Origin: Bidens hawaiensis
Taxonomy: Eukaryota; Streptophyta; Magnoliopsida; Asterales; Asteraceae
Direction of reading: 5' to 3'
Assembly (NCBI GenBank): GCA_021521415.1
Contig: JAIQDT010001130.1
Location: forward strand, 372,001-436,000
DNA length: 64,000 nucleotides
Position 1 is the stretch's first letter, and each line of letters starts with the position of its first letter. A program made the translations under genes and the position numbers. Shown here piece after piece: positions 37,201 through 41,789 of the stretch. The notes under the pieces were generated by a model. That model did no database searches, was not told the DNA's origin, and saw nothing but the letters and a program-made list of their open reading frames with translations.

Positions 37201-37643
37201 ACCATGCCAGTCAAATTAGCAACCTCTCTTAAGGCTGACTTCCACAAGTTCACATTCTCCTCTGTCCACTTTGACCCTTCTATCGCAAAACTTTGTCGTT
37301 GGTTCCTCACATCCGAGGGATCTACGTGATAAAATACCGGCAAAACGAAATGTTTGCCCTTCCTCTTCAGTTCGAGGATCAATGTAAGCTCTTCAAGGCA
37401 CCATCGGGATTTGGCATAGTTTTCTGACAATACAACAATCGACGCCCTTGAATTTTCGATCGCTTTAACAATTTCAGGCTCCAAATCTCGACCTCTTTCG
37501 ATCTCATCATTATCCCTGAATGTATGAATTGCTGCTCGTTTTAATGCCGTGTAGAGATGGTCGGTAAAAGTATGACGCGTATCTTCACCTCGAAAGCTAA
37601 GAAAAACATCAAACCTTGTTTGATGTAGGCTAGAAGAAGCCAT
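14173..37643 (-). CDS. TIR-NB-LRR resistance protein with HMA-like C-terminus
   Basis: Eight exons on the minus strand join with matching phases and GT...AG borders: 37192-37643, 35433-36573, 35295-35354, 23075-23299, 22243-22998, 14905-15502, 14722-14813 and 14173-14514. The sum is 3,666 bp, giving 1,221 residues without a stop. The order is TIR (about 10-150), NB-ARC (about 160-530), LRR (552-878), post-LRR C-JID domain (879-1050), linker, and an HMA-like fold (1109-1221). TNL proteins are intracellular immune receptors: effector recognition drives oligomerisation of the NB-ARC, and the TIR then cleaves NAD+. Key residues are present except that the MHD motif reads MHQ. Introns 3 and 5 (11,995 and 6,740 bp) are filled with transposons; the others are 76-618 bp. 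The intron-5 donor (GTTGTC) is the weakest junction. Intactness suggests a recently functional gene, but expression is not shown. Confidence 0.85.
14722..14813 (-). CDS. TNL exon 7: linker to HMA-like domain
   Basis: A 92-bp exon between ATTACAAG and GTACGT encoding GWRKSYQPGGLFISS, then MQLYIVPELLRDTLYK. Its phase fits exons 6 and 8 exactly. It is too short to be seen as a gene on its own. Confidence 0.75.
14905..15502 (-). CDS. TNL exon 6: C-JID post-LRR domain
   Basis: After GTGCCATAG it reads MLYEYGIRSTYLQG, then YLSFCVSSHPKKHKIHGLNV, NKTKGVTWLYNP and MWLSYWPIG, the beta-rich C-JID (post-LRR) domain that in Roq1 and RPP1 helps bind the effector. It is followed by an acidic stretch (EVEQEENQERD) and the segment YYLSRRDFFKRATPEVIKSW. 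The donor is AAAG before GTAACT, in phase 1. Confidence 0.85.
15594..16079. other. intron 5 sequence, GGTCGAAATGG repeats
   Basis: Diverged copies of AACAGGTCGAAATGGG and GGGTCAACAT occur at about 15605, 15657 and 15701-15760. No coding region is recognised. This is the 3' part of TNL intron 5. Confidence 0.4.
16083..16340. mobile_element. CACTA-type MITE, TSD CAT
   Basis: The 258-bp unit begins CACTACTAAAAAAATTAGCC and ends GGCCAATTTTTTTAGTG. Inverted similarity extends about 50 bp inward (TTTATTTTACAAAAAAAGCT on both arms). It is flanked by the 3-bp duplication CAT (16080-16082 and 16341-16343), the size made by CACTA transposases. It has no coding capacity and lies in TNL intron 5. Confidence 0.9.
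16450..17220. mobile_element. probable MITE with imperfect inverted ends
   Basis: The left end ATGGTGTTTGTTTTTTTACA and the right end AACAAACAGCACCT are imperfect inverse copies. Inward, both arms carry CTGCAGAC-rich sequence (16493-16600 and 17080-17195) in opposite orientation. Size is about 770 bp. No clear target duplication was found, so the family (hAT-like at a guess) and exact ends are uncertain. Confidence 0.5.
17440..17664 (+). pseudogene. copia gag fragment (UBN2_3 type)
   Basis: Reads FTLQDGSSVSAYYKKFQVVW, DKLEFVLLTPK and then, past a frame change, DTGKRLIKIKEKERLYEFLL. This matches the gag of copia elements in which a short segment xGxxSVSxYYxKFxxxWDEL precedes the CxC region. 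It is cut at 17664 by the LTR of another copia, so it was the insertion target. Confidence 0.6.
18047..18058 (+). other. copia primer-binding site
   Basis: TGGTATCAGAGC, complementary to initiator tRNA-Met, two bases after the LTR end. Confidence 0.9.
18246..18510 (+). repeat. AATCGCA(T) leader minisatellite
   Basis: More than fifteen diverged copies of AATCGCAT, AATCACAT and related octamers fill the leader between the primer-binding site and the gag start. Confidence 0.85.
18590..20740 (+). pseudogene. copia gag with zinc knuckle, broken
   Basis: From the ATG at 18590, through several stops, the reading gives FEEWKWRFKNFVRINDF, then an open stretch 18870-19250 (ECTTAKELWDALVEKFKGNL, INKKLLNSLPYTWNN; UBN2-type gag). 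It then continues after the solo LTR (SIIKSFEMDDKFRMNNN), with LFPLYFQQWDLPEINKKD and a zinc knuckle CYNCNEMGHFARxC near 20175-20222 whose third position is interrupted by a stop. The tail (KADKIYTTKLKTHHDDMAT) matches the gag at 24943. It is non-functional. Confidence 0.75.
19252..19585 (+). mobile_element. solo copia LTR inside gag, TSD TTGAC
   Basis: Begins TGTTGGGCCTCG and ends GGGACCTACA, 334 bp, with a CCTATAAATAGG box near 19400. It is flanked by TTGAC on both sides (19247-19251 and 19586-19590). Removing it restores the gag reading TLTEL-T-SIIKSFE. It is related to the LTRs at 17665 and 28734 by the AAGATCCGAGA box near the 3' end. Confidence 0.9.
20745..21460 (-). pseudogene. copia gag (DUF4219/UBN2 type), decayed
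   Basis: On the minus strand, with frameshifts and stops: ANFQIVGGVKKLNNQNY, TWLACIQSYLQGQDLWEVV, then VGKSLFILKTTVEEEILEHI, ETPxAVWDILLALFSKRNDV and KLQF. This is the N-terminal half of a copia gag distinct from the plus-strand one beside it. It starts near 21432 and fades out near 20760. Confidence 0.75.
21470..22000 (-). other. probable copia LTR/leader upstream of gag
   Basis: The minus strand carries a TCTATAAAAGCC box (about 21585) followed by pyrimidine-rich sequence running toward the gag at 21432, which fits an LTR promoter. No second copy exists to fix the borders, and the primer-binding site is not clear. Confidence 0.35.
22243..22998 (-). CDS. TNL exon 5: LRR domain
   Basis: Acceptor TTGAAATAG, then VINSLKILNLQICENLVSIR. 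Irregular leucine-rich repeats of the LxxLxxLxLxxC kind follow (LPNLETLILWGCSDL, LKMLRVLNLNSCKNLKSI, LPNTLEELHTYKC). The LRR is the usual effector or autoinhibition surface. I end the exon at RHIQ before GTTGTC because the next exon begins MLYEYGI, the usual continuation in relatives. The donor is non-ideal, and the frame stays open for 50 more codons, so this border is less certain. Confidence 0.8.
23075..23299 (-). CDS. TNL exon 4: first LRR block
   Basis: Acceptor TTTTTTCAG, then ASVIKTSSISKMHKLKLLQL, and later FPELRWLCWHGCHLKAIPSG. This is the typical start of the TNL LRR domain. It ends at PPT before GTAGGA, in phase 0, followed by a 76-bp intron. Confidence 0.9.
23300..23529. other. intron 3 sequence near exon 4
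   Basis: Ordinary AT-rich intron sequence including TTGTTCGGTTCGCATT, a motif common at MITE ends, but with no partner copy. Nothing else is recognised. Confidence 0.35.
23535..23948 (+). mobile_element. 5' LTR, family A
   Basis: TG...CA ends, a GTTATAAATAGG promoter box near 23697, and a hairpin CCCACCCAAGG/CCTTGGGTGGG at 23753-23782. A diverged inverted partner lies at 30790-31149. No similarity to the 3' LTR of the same element was seen. Confidence 0.85.
23951..23962 (+). other. copia primer-binding site
   Basis: TGGTATCAGAGC two bases after the LTR end. A damaged second copy of the LTR end plus site (CCTACAATTGGTATCAGA) occurs 60 bp downstream at 24011-24028, inside the leader repeat. 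Confidence 0.9.
23968..24380 (+). repeat. GTACTGTAGCAA leader array
   Basis: About twenty copies of (T)ACTGTAGCAA or ACTGTAGCGACTC with GC-rich or ATGCGAAAC spacers fill the leader between the primer-binding site and gag. A run of eleven G sits at about 24057-24068. Confidence 0.9.
24456..26373 (+). pseudogene. copia gag, three broken pieces
   Basis: 24521-24946 gives INIKLLNSLPYTWNINVVT and LSELASTIKSFEIIENKLQM (UBN2-type gag). 24943-25401 gives a coiled-coil segment (INELKEEIEKLKLDVSNKKE) and GLGYDYLAVPPPM. 25483-26373 gives a zinc knuckle CCFVCGHSSHLARHC followed by a very basic tail (about 26050-26220). Stops lie at 25399-25401 and 25471-25473, and the first two pieces are in different frames. 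The N-terminus of gag is missing: coding similarity begins abruptly near 24456. The same family gag is at 18590-20740. Confidence 0.8.
26700..26804 (+). pseudogene. copia pol C-terminus
   Basis: Reads DCPSDNNFADIFTKIIDHAR, then FEFMVESFGMINFD and stop. This is the end of the copia RNase H region, comparable with NFADLFTKAFDKSRFQ in the Sirevirus at 53739. It shows that a full pol once existed and was lost by internal deletion between about 26373 and 26700. Confidence 0.8.
26805..28733 (+). other. long 3' UTR of chimeric copia
   Basis: Non-coding sequence between the pol remnant and the 3' LTR. It holds A-rich stretches near 27400, short repeats AAAGTGTCGAGTGTACAAAG near 27620-27650, and a 28400-28680 stretch with helical, lysine/glutamate-rich frames (KERNQSAQES) broken by stops. 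I do not recognise a protein there. Confidence 0.4.
28734..29075 (+). mobile_element. 3' LTR, family B
   Basis: TGTAGGGCCA to GGACCTACA, 342 bp, with a CCTATATAAAGG box near 28863 and a hairpin GTGTTGTTGG/CCAACAACAC at 28998-29030. It is related to the LTRs at 17665 and 19252 through AAGATCCGAGA and the hairpin loop. Confidence 0.85.
29081..30280. other. intron 3 sequence without recognised gene
   Basis: 29130-29240 has loose repeats of GGGTTCAGGT/CGGAACGG. 29330-29720 has scattered CACGCA/ACGCAG motifs (ACACGCACGGAGTTG, GTAACCAATG). 29800-30280 is AT-rich. Nothing codes for a recognisable product. Confidence 0.4.
30280..30735. mobile_element. foldback-type element with internal repeats
   Basis: The left arm (about 30290-30420) carries repeats of AATTAGGTCACTCAACTTTT. 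The right arm (about 30540-30710) carries the inverse repeats AAGTTGAGTGACCTAATTGA four times. The arms could pair over more than 100 bp around an AT-rich centre. This is the form of foldback or Mutator-like non-autonomous elements. No target duplication was identified. Confidence 0.65.
30790..31149 (-). mobile_element. partial family A copia LTR, inverted
   Basis: Reverse-complement similarity to the LTR at 23535: it starts TGTAAGGCC (at 31149, minus strand), shares the GACACGAGACGAGA and GCTATAAATAGG segments, and has the CCCACCCAAGG hairpin at 30887-30917. The downstream third of the LTR is absent, so it is a truncated copy. Confidence 0.75.
31162..31216. repeat. (TA)n microsatellite
   Basis: About 27 uninterrupted TA units. 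They lie immediately beside the inverted LTR fragment. Confidence 0.95.
31385..31600. repeat. two-copy tandem repeat, about 115 bp
   Basis: Two diverged copies of a unit containing GGCCGCCATCCTCACTCTCC, ACTTAAAGTCGGCAGTATT and GATTGAAAATTGAG, followed in each by an AT-rich TATATAANAAGGTTT segment. Confidence 0.75.
31618..34756 (+). mobile_element. non-autonomous copia with two LTRs
   Basis: 5' LTR 31618-31820 (TGTTGGCTCAATTG to GATCCGACA) and 3' LTR 34474 to about 34756 are clear relatives (shared GTTAGTCTATATAAAC, GATGCAACCAAGTTA and AGTTCGTGTTTGATTAT). The 5' copy lacks two segments of about 30-36 bp that the 3' copy has. The primer site is decayed (TCGGTATCTAAGCC). Inside is a gag, a protease and a fragment of the pre-integrase region, with integrase, RT and RNase H deleted. 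The polypurine tract TTGAGGGAGTGAT is just before the 3' LTR. It lies in TNL intron 3. Confidence 0.8.
32775..34260 (+). pseudogene. copia gag-protease remnant
   Basis: IPKLNGTNYITWTIVVDEIL (32782), then after a frameshift an open stretch to 33435 (YKNARVIWTALKARYVGFER, GHVFEQDVLVKKLLDAVPKK; UBN2-type gag). A zinc knuckle CYSCDEFGHFTYMC follows near 33555, then the protease site VWYLDNGSSNHMTC near 33766 and LLNDVYYIPILRCNILSLDQ. A pre-integrase piece (TKNQLYKISLKIKST) near 34050 closes it. Several frame changes and stops make it inactive. Confidence 0.8.
34793..34984. mobile_element. hAT MITE, TSD TTTACCAC
   Basis: 192 bp from TAGGGATGAGC to GCTCATCCCTG, flanked by a perfect 8-bp duplication TTTACCAC (34785-34792 and 34985-34992), the size made by hAT transposases. 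The interior is made of GGTACC and GGTACCGG palindromes in both orientations, so it can fold as a long hairpin. Apparent open frames rich in YRYR dipeptides are translations of these repeats. Confidence 0.92.
34993..35294. other. start of TNL intron 3
   Basis: Unique-looking AT-rich intron sequence between the MITE and exon 3. No repeat or gene is recognised. Confidence 0.4.
35295..35354 (-). CDS. TNL exon 3: 60-bp connector
   Basis: A 60-bp exon encoding GSKTIAGLTLDARTLTKGTK, between CTTCATAG and GTACGC. It matches the stretch of form GSxTIxGLxLDxR that follows the NB-ARC in TNLs. Found by reading the intron; it is too short to appear as a separate open frame. Twelve kilobases of transposon sequence separate it from exon 4. 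Confidence 0.85.
35433..36573 (-). CDS. TNL exon 2: NB-ARC domain
   Basis: The acceptor is TTGATTCAG. The exon begins inside the codon that joins VASG to PETEFIADIVDTI, the usual TIR to NB-ARC linker. P-loop GMGGIGKTT (about residues 207-215), kinase-2 VLIVLDDVNE (about 285), RNBS-B SKVILTTR (about 311) and GLPL-type CGGNPLALKVLG (about 375) are all present. The MHD position is MHQLLQDMGRSIV (about 492). The donor is GAC followed by GTAAGA, a strong site. Confidence 0.9.
37192..37643 (-). CDS. TNL exon 1: TIR domain
   Basis: Starts at the ATG in TCCATGG (the in-frame TTG 21 bp upstream is not a likely start). It encodes FDVFLSFRGEDTR near residues 11-23, ENYAKSRWCLEEL near 74-86 and VLPVFYHVDPSDVR. 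The Glu of the WCLxEL motif (about residue 85), needed for NADase activity in plant TIRs, is kept. In the SH self-association motif the Ser is Asp (DH). The exon ends in TTCAGG before GTATGA, in phase 2. Confidence 0.9.
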
Positions 37644-37891
37644 GGATGAAAGAGTAGAAGCCAATTGAAATTAAACAGACTGTGATTAGAGAAGCAAATG
37701 GGATTATTATAAACCAGTTATATTTAAATTTACCACGGTTAATGAATAACCGGTCAAGACACCAAAAGTTAACGAGCGACGCTAGGTGACGAAAAGAACA
37801 CGGGAACCGTTGGCGGTGGCGCGTAACAGCGACAGCGGCAACAGTTAATCGGAACAATGACAGCGGCAACCGTAGACGTCGTGGTTATGGG
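37644..37891 (-). promoter_or_regulatory. TNL 5' flank / possible core promoter
   Basis: On the minus strand, 248 bp lie between the Tat element and the TNL start codon. AAATTTAAATATAACTGG and TTTATAATAATCC, 65-90 bp upstream of the ATG, are candidate TATA regions, followed by pyrimidine-rich leader. Everything further upstream has been displaced by 9.3 kb. Part of this stretch may itself be the end of an older minus-strand copia LTR (see 47154-47601). Confidence 0.4.
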
Positions 37892-38882
37892 TGAAGAGGT
37901 AGGTCCCAGCAAAGCCCAGTTGGACCCGCAAGACTCACCTAAAAGAGGGACGTCTGCGCAGAAACCAACTGGATCCGCAGGACCAACCATGCTCAGAGAC
38001 GTGACGTCCTTACGCGCGGTACGCAAGCTGGTCCCGCAGGAAATGCCTCCCGATGGTGAAGGACTCCGCCTGTTCCCGCAGCCTCGGATACAAGCCATCT
38101 GGGAAGGCCACCCGCGCAGCAAGGCTACAAGCACAAGGCACTTAGCTCTCAATCACTCAGTGTCACCTGAAGGAATGAGCGAAGCCGGGAACAATCCCGC
38201 ACATGGGCGGGAGGGGGAATACTCCCGCCCAAATAAGCCAGTCCGTACGATACAGGAAGATCTTCTGTACTGTACCTGACGAGGTATGGGAAAAAGATCT
38301 GACTAAAGATACGACAGCTTATTGACAACAGTATGGCGAGCAGCATGCTCCTGCACTGTATGTCACTATTAGCCGCTGCCTACTCACCAACTACTGCCAT
38401 ACCACGTGCGTAGCCGTCAGTTGGTGGAATATGAATAGTATACAGCAGGCCTGGTCGCTATCAGCCGCTACCTACCCACCAACTACCAGCAGGGCACGTG
38501 CGTAGGCTACTGTTGGTGGAACAGGAACACTGTTGCAGCCGGCCATACCTCTTTGGAAACCTACCTTCGGCTATAAATACCACAAATGGTATGACCATCT
38601 GATCTTATCATATCTTACCACATTATCATCATATTATACCTGATATCTGCTCTAGCAATCTCTTAATATACTTTTATATTTAAAGAGCAATCTAGTCTGA
38701 TTCTCACGCCGGAGGGTGGTCACAAGGAGGAACCCCCCCCCCTTCTCAGTGACGAGCTCACGGTGTCTGTTTTGCAGGTTATCAGAAGAACCATCTTCCA
38801 AGGGTCTAACCCCTCGTGGGAAACATCTATCTAACCCCCAGGTTACCAGTAATCTGCCCGGGGTCCGGTTAGTGTTTCTTCA
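37892..38882 (+). mobile_element. Tat 5' LTR
   Basis: Begins TGAAGAGGTAGGTCCC and ends TGTTTCTTCA. GGCTATAAATACC at about 38571 is the likely promoter. It differs from the 3' LTR at about ten positions plus the length of a C run (38736). Confidence 0.92.
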
Positions 38883-38900
38883 TTGGCGTCATCCGTGCAT
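38883..38900 (+). other. Tat primer-binding site
   Basis: TTGGCGTCATCCGTGC starts directly after the LTR. It is similar to primer sites of the Tat/Athila branch. The tRNA itself cannot be decided by eye. Confidence 0.6.
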
Positions 38901-38947
38901 AAAGCTAGAACTTTATTTTTCTCCAGTTTTTTCAAACTTCTACAAAG

Positions 38948-40399
38948 ATGGTTAGAGAAATTCCGGTAACCACAACCCCAGCTACTGGGGTGAATACCGG
39001 TAACACAGTTTTTACAAACACTACCCCGGTTACCCAAGCCGGGGCAAGTGAAGTAAATTTTACGAACACTACCCCAGTTACTCAAGCTGGGGCAAGTGCA
39101 GTAAATGATCGCCTACTGGGATCCACTGATACCCAGTTTGAGAAACGAAGACTCCCCCGCCAAACTCTCGATGAAGTTACGGCATGGGCGGAGGCACGAC
39201 AAAAGGAATTCCAGGCTGAGTTGGACGAACGCTTGCGTTCCATACAACAGGCCGACGAATTCGAATACTGGGAGGATGACTCGGAGGAATCCGACTCCGA
39301 CGCGAACCCTCGCCATAGGGCAAAAGGGAAGCGTAAGGAAAGGGAATCCCAACCAAAAAGGCATTTTGGACAAGCCTTCAAACCAAAAAGCACAGGTGGA
39401 AGTCCACGAGACTTCTCCAAAACGTTCAGACCAAACATTGCAAATGCAGGAACGTCCAAGTTTGCAAGGGACATTGCGGAAGCAATCGCCCCAAAGAGTG
39501 CCAAACAAATGCCTAACATAGGCACATATGACGGTATATCTGATCCAGACGATCATTTGAACAGGTTCATAGCGGGGGCAACCGTCAGCAATTGGACGGA
39601 ACCCACCTGGTGCTACATGTTCCAAATGACGCTTGTTGGGGCTGCTAGAGCTTGGTTTGATCGTCTACCGGTCAACCACATCTACGACTGGGCAGACTTC
39701 CAGCAGAAGTTTAGCCAACACTTCAGCCAGCAACGGAAGTATACCGAGGAGCAATGGACAATCCTCAAATGCATACGAGAAGAAGATGAATCTCTGCCAA
39801 ACTTCATCACTCGCTTCAACTCAAAGAAGCTAAGTTTGGGCAATATCAGCGAAGATCTTGTTCGCGCTGCCTTCATCCAGGGCGCGCATGACCCAGAGCT
39901 CATCCGCACCCTAACGGGTAAAGATGGCATGCCATCCACATGGGATGCCATCATGACAGCAGCAAAACGCTATGCGGAAACGGAGAAGCAACTGGGTAGA
40001 GATCTCCCCCAGAGCACAAACCTCTACACTCAGAAAACGAGAGAAGACAACGTCCTCACCGCCCGATTAAATAAAAAGCGGAAGCTAGGCATTTGGCAGT
40101 CAAGGGTAAACTTTGACACCTCATCCGGCTTGCAACATCGATTGGGCGGAAGGGATAATGTACATCCGCACCGGAACTCCAGATGGACGCCACTCACCAA
40201 GAGCGTCACTGAGATATTCGCTACTGAAGAGCTCCCATGGCCAAAGCCTCCAATAATCCGACATCGTCATGATGCTGATCGGAGCAAATACTGTGACTTT
40301 CAAAAAACAAAAGGCCACAACACTGAAGAATGCATAGACGTAAAAGACATGGTCGAAGCATTTGTCAGAGATGGGACGCTCGCGCACCTCGTGGCGTAA
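38948..40399 (+). CDS. Tat Gag polyprotein, intact
   Basis: A 483-residue open frame from the ATG at 38948. It has an N-terminal duplicated TNTTPVTQAGAS motif (residues about 22-50), a charged region, then the Retrotrans_gag capsid domain (about 190-300: GTYDGISDPDDHLNRFIAGA, GAARAWFDRLPVNHIYDW, DFQQKFSQHFS). The C-terminal zinc-knuckle-like motif is CDFQKTKGHNTEEC. In related Tat Gags the second ligand is usually His (CxxH); here it is Gln. Gag packages the element RNA into particles. No pol frame follows. Codon use is even and no stop is seen, consistent with a young, trans-mobilised element. Confidence 0.9.
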   Translation: MVREIPVTTTPATGVNTGNTVFTNTTPVTQAGASEVNFTNTTPVTQAGASAVNDRLLGSTDTQFEKRRLPRQTLDEVTAWAEARQKEFQAELDERLRSIQQADEFEYWEDDSEESDSDANPRHRAKGKRKERESQPKRHFGQAFKPKSTGGSPRDFSKTFRPNIANAGTSKFARDIAEAIAPKSAKQMPNIGTYDGISDPDDHLNRFIAGATVSNWTEPTWCYMFQMTLVGAARAWFDRLPVNHIYDWADFQQKFSQHFSQQRKYTEEQWTILKCIREEDESLPNFITRFNSKKLSLGNISEDLVRAAFIQGAHDPELIRTLTGKDGMPSTWDAIMTAAKRYAETEKQLGRDLPQSTNLYTQKTREDNVLTARLNKKRKLGIWQSRVNFDTSSGLQHRLGGRDNVHPHRNSRWTPLTKSVTEIFATEELPWPKPPIIRHRHDADRSKYCDFQKTKGHNTEECIDVKDMVEAFVRDGTLAHLVA

Positions 40400-40690
40400 T
40401 AAAGGCTGAGCAGGCGGGTGCATGTAGAACCTCAGCTGGGGAAAACACGAATAAAAGTTCCAGCTTCAATGTCGAGACTACATGCTGCGTAAAGAACGAG
40501 ATCCCGAACCAGGTGCGTATCGGCTCGATGGCACTCCCATCCCAACATGGAAGGGAGCTCATTTACACAATTTGCATGTAAATCAATTCCAATTTGTAAA
40601 GAAAAGGCCAAGAGCCACTTCTAATGGAAATGATTCTCTTTAGAACATCGAAGCTGATGATTTTACTTTTCTGAACACTAGTATGCCGGC
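40400..40690 (+). other. Tat spacer after gag
   Basis: Non-coding spacer between the gag stop and the tandem repeats. Pol would be expected here in an autonomous element, and nothing resembling protease or RT is found. Confidence 0.5.
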
Positions 40691-41110
40691 TTTCACCGCA
40701 TAATTACGTGAAGTCGTTGCGTGGGAAGGCGGTCCTACCCGCACAAACCCAATAATGTGAAAAAACCTTCACGCAGGTCAGTTGAAGGGAAAAGGTTCAG
40801 CACCCAAAAATGAAAGTGCCGGTCTATCCGCACGAATCATAATGAGGAAACTGAACAATAACCTATCAATAACCGCGCGTCGAACGGTTAAACTATGCAA
40901 CACTGGTAACGGCATTCACATTACGTGAAGTCGTTGCGTGGGAAGGCGGTCCTACCCGCACAAACCCAATAACAGGACAAAACCTTCACGCAGGTCAGTT
41001 AAAGGGGATGAGTTCAATTATCCCATTAAATGAAAGTGCCGATCTATCCGCATGAATCATGAAAGGAAACTGAACACTAACCTATTGACAACCGCGCGTC
41101 GAACGGTTCA
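40690..41110 (+). repeat. two-copy tandem repeat, about 225 bp
   Basis: Two copies starting ATTACGTGAAGTCGTTGCGT (about 40701 and 40920), each containing GGAAGGCGGTCCTACCCGCA, CTTCACGCAGGTCAG and AACCGCGCGTCGAACGGTT. Differences are few. Confidence 0.9.
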
Positions 41111-41128
41111 AAACAAAATTCTTAAAAG

Positions 41129-41580
41129 GATGAGGAAAAGCTACACGCAGGTCAGATAAGGGTAAAGTTTTGCCATCCTACTAAGTGCAAGTGACGGTAT
41201 TACCCGCACAATCACGAAAGAGGAAGCAAAACTTCACACCTATTATCAACCACGTTCAAAGGTTAACTTATCCTCAAAAGATGAGGAAAACCTACACGCA
41301 GGTCAGATAAGGGTAAAGTTTTGCCATCCTACTAAGTGCAAGTGACGGTATTACCCGCACAATCACGAAAGAGGAAGCAAAACTTCACACCTATTATCAA
41401 CCACGTTCAAAGGTTAACTTATCCTCAAAAGATGAGGAAAACCTACACGCAGGTCAGATGAAGGTTTAAGTTTAGCCATCCTACTAAGTGCAAGTGACGG
41501 TTCTACCCGCACAATCACGAAAGAGGAAGCAAAACTTTAACCCATTATCAACCACGTTCAACAGGTTAACTTATTTTACA
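41129..41580 (+). repeat. three-copy 150-bp tandem repeat
   Basis: Units begin GATGAGGAAAA at about 41129, 41280 and 41431. Each contains CTACACGCAGGTCAGAT, CATCCTACTAAGTGCAAGTG and ACCACGTTCAA. They share the CACGCAGGTCAG core with the preceding repeat and so derive from one ancestor. Confidence 0.9.
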
Positions 41581-41789
41581 CTTGGAAAATTGCTAATTTA
41601 AACTAAGTATGCAAGTCATAAGTTTATAAAGCAAGAAACCCAAAGAAGGAAATAACAATCTTATACGCAAAAAGATTAATATTTCACAAACGAATTATTA
41701 CAAGAATGGCCGGGTAACTACCCGCCTACGAAAAGAAAATAAATACATCTGTACAAGACTATCCTAGCAATGGGAAGGGATCTTCAGGA

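Noticed and set aside
39082..39625. Antisense open frames opposite the Tat gag
   Set aside because: Shadows of the gag reading frame; no introns, motifs or independent signals.
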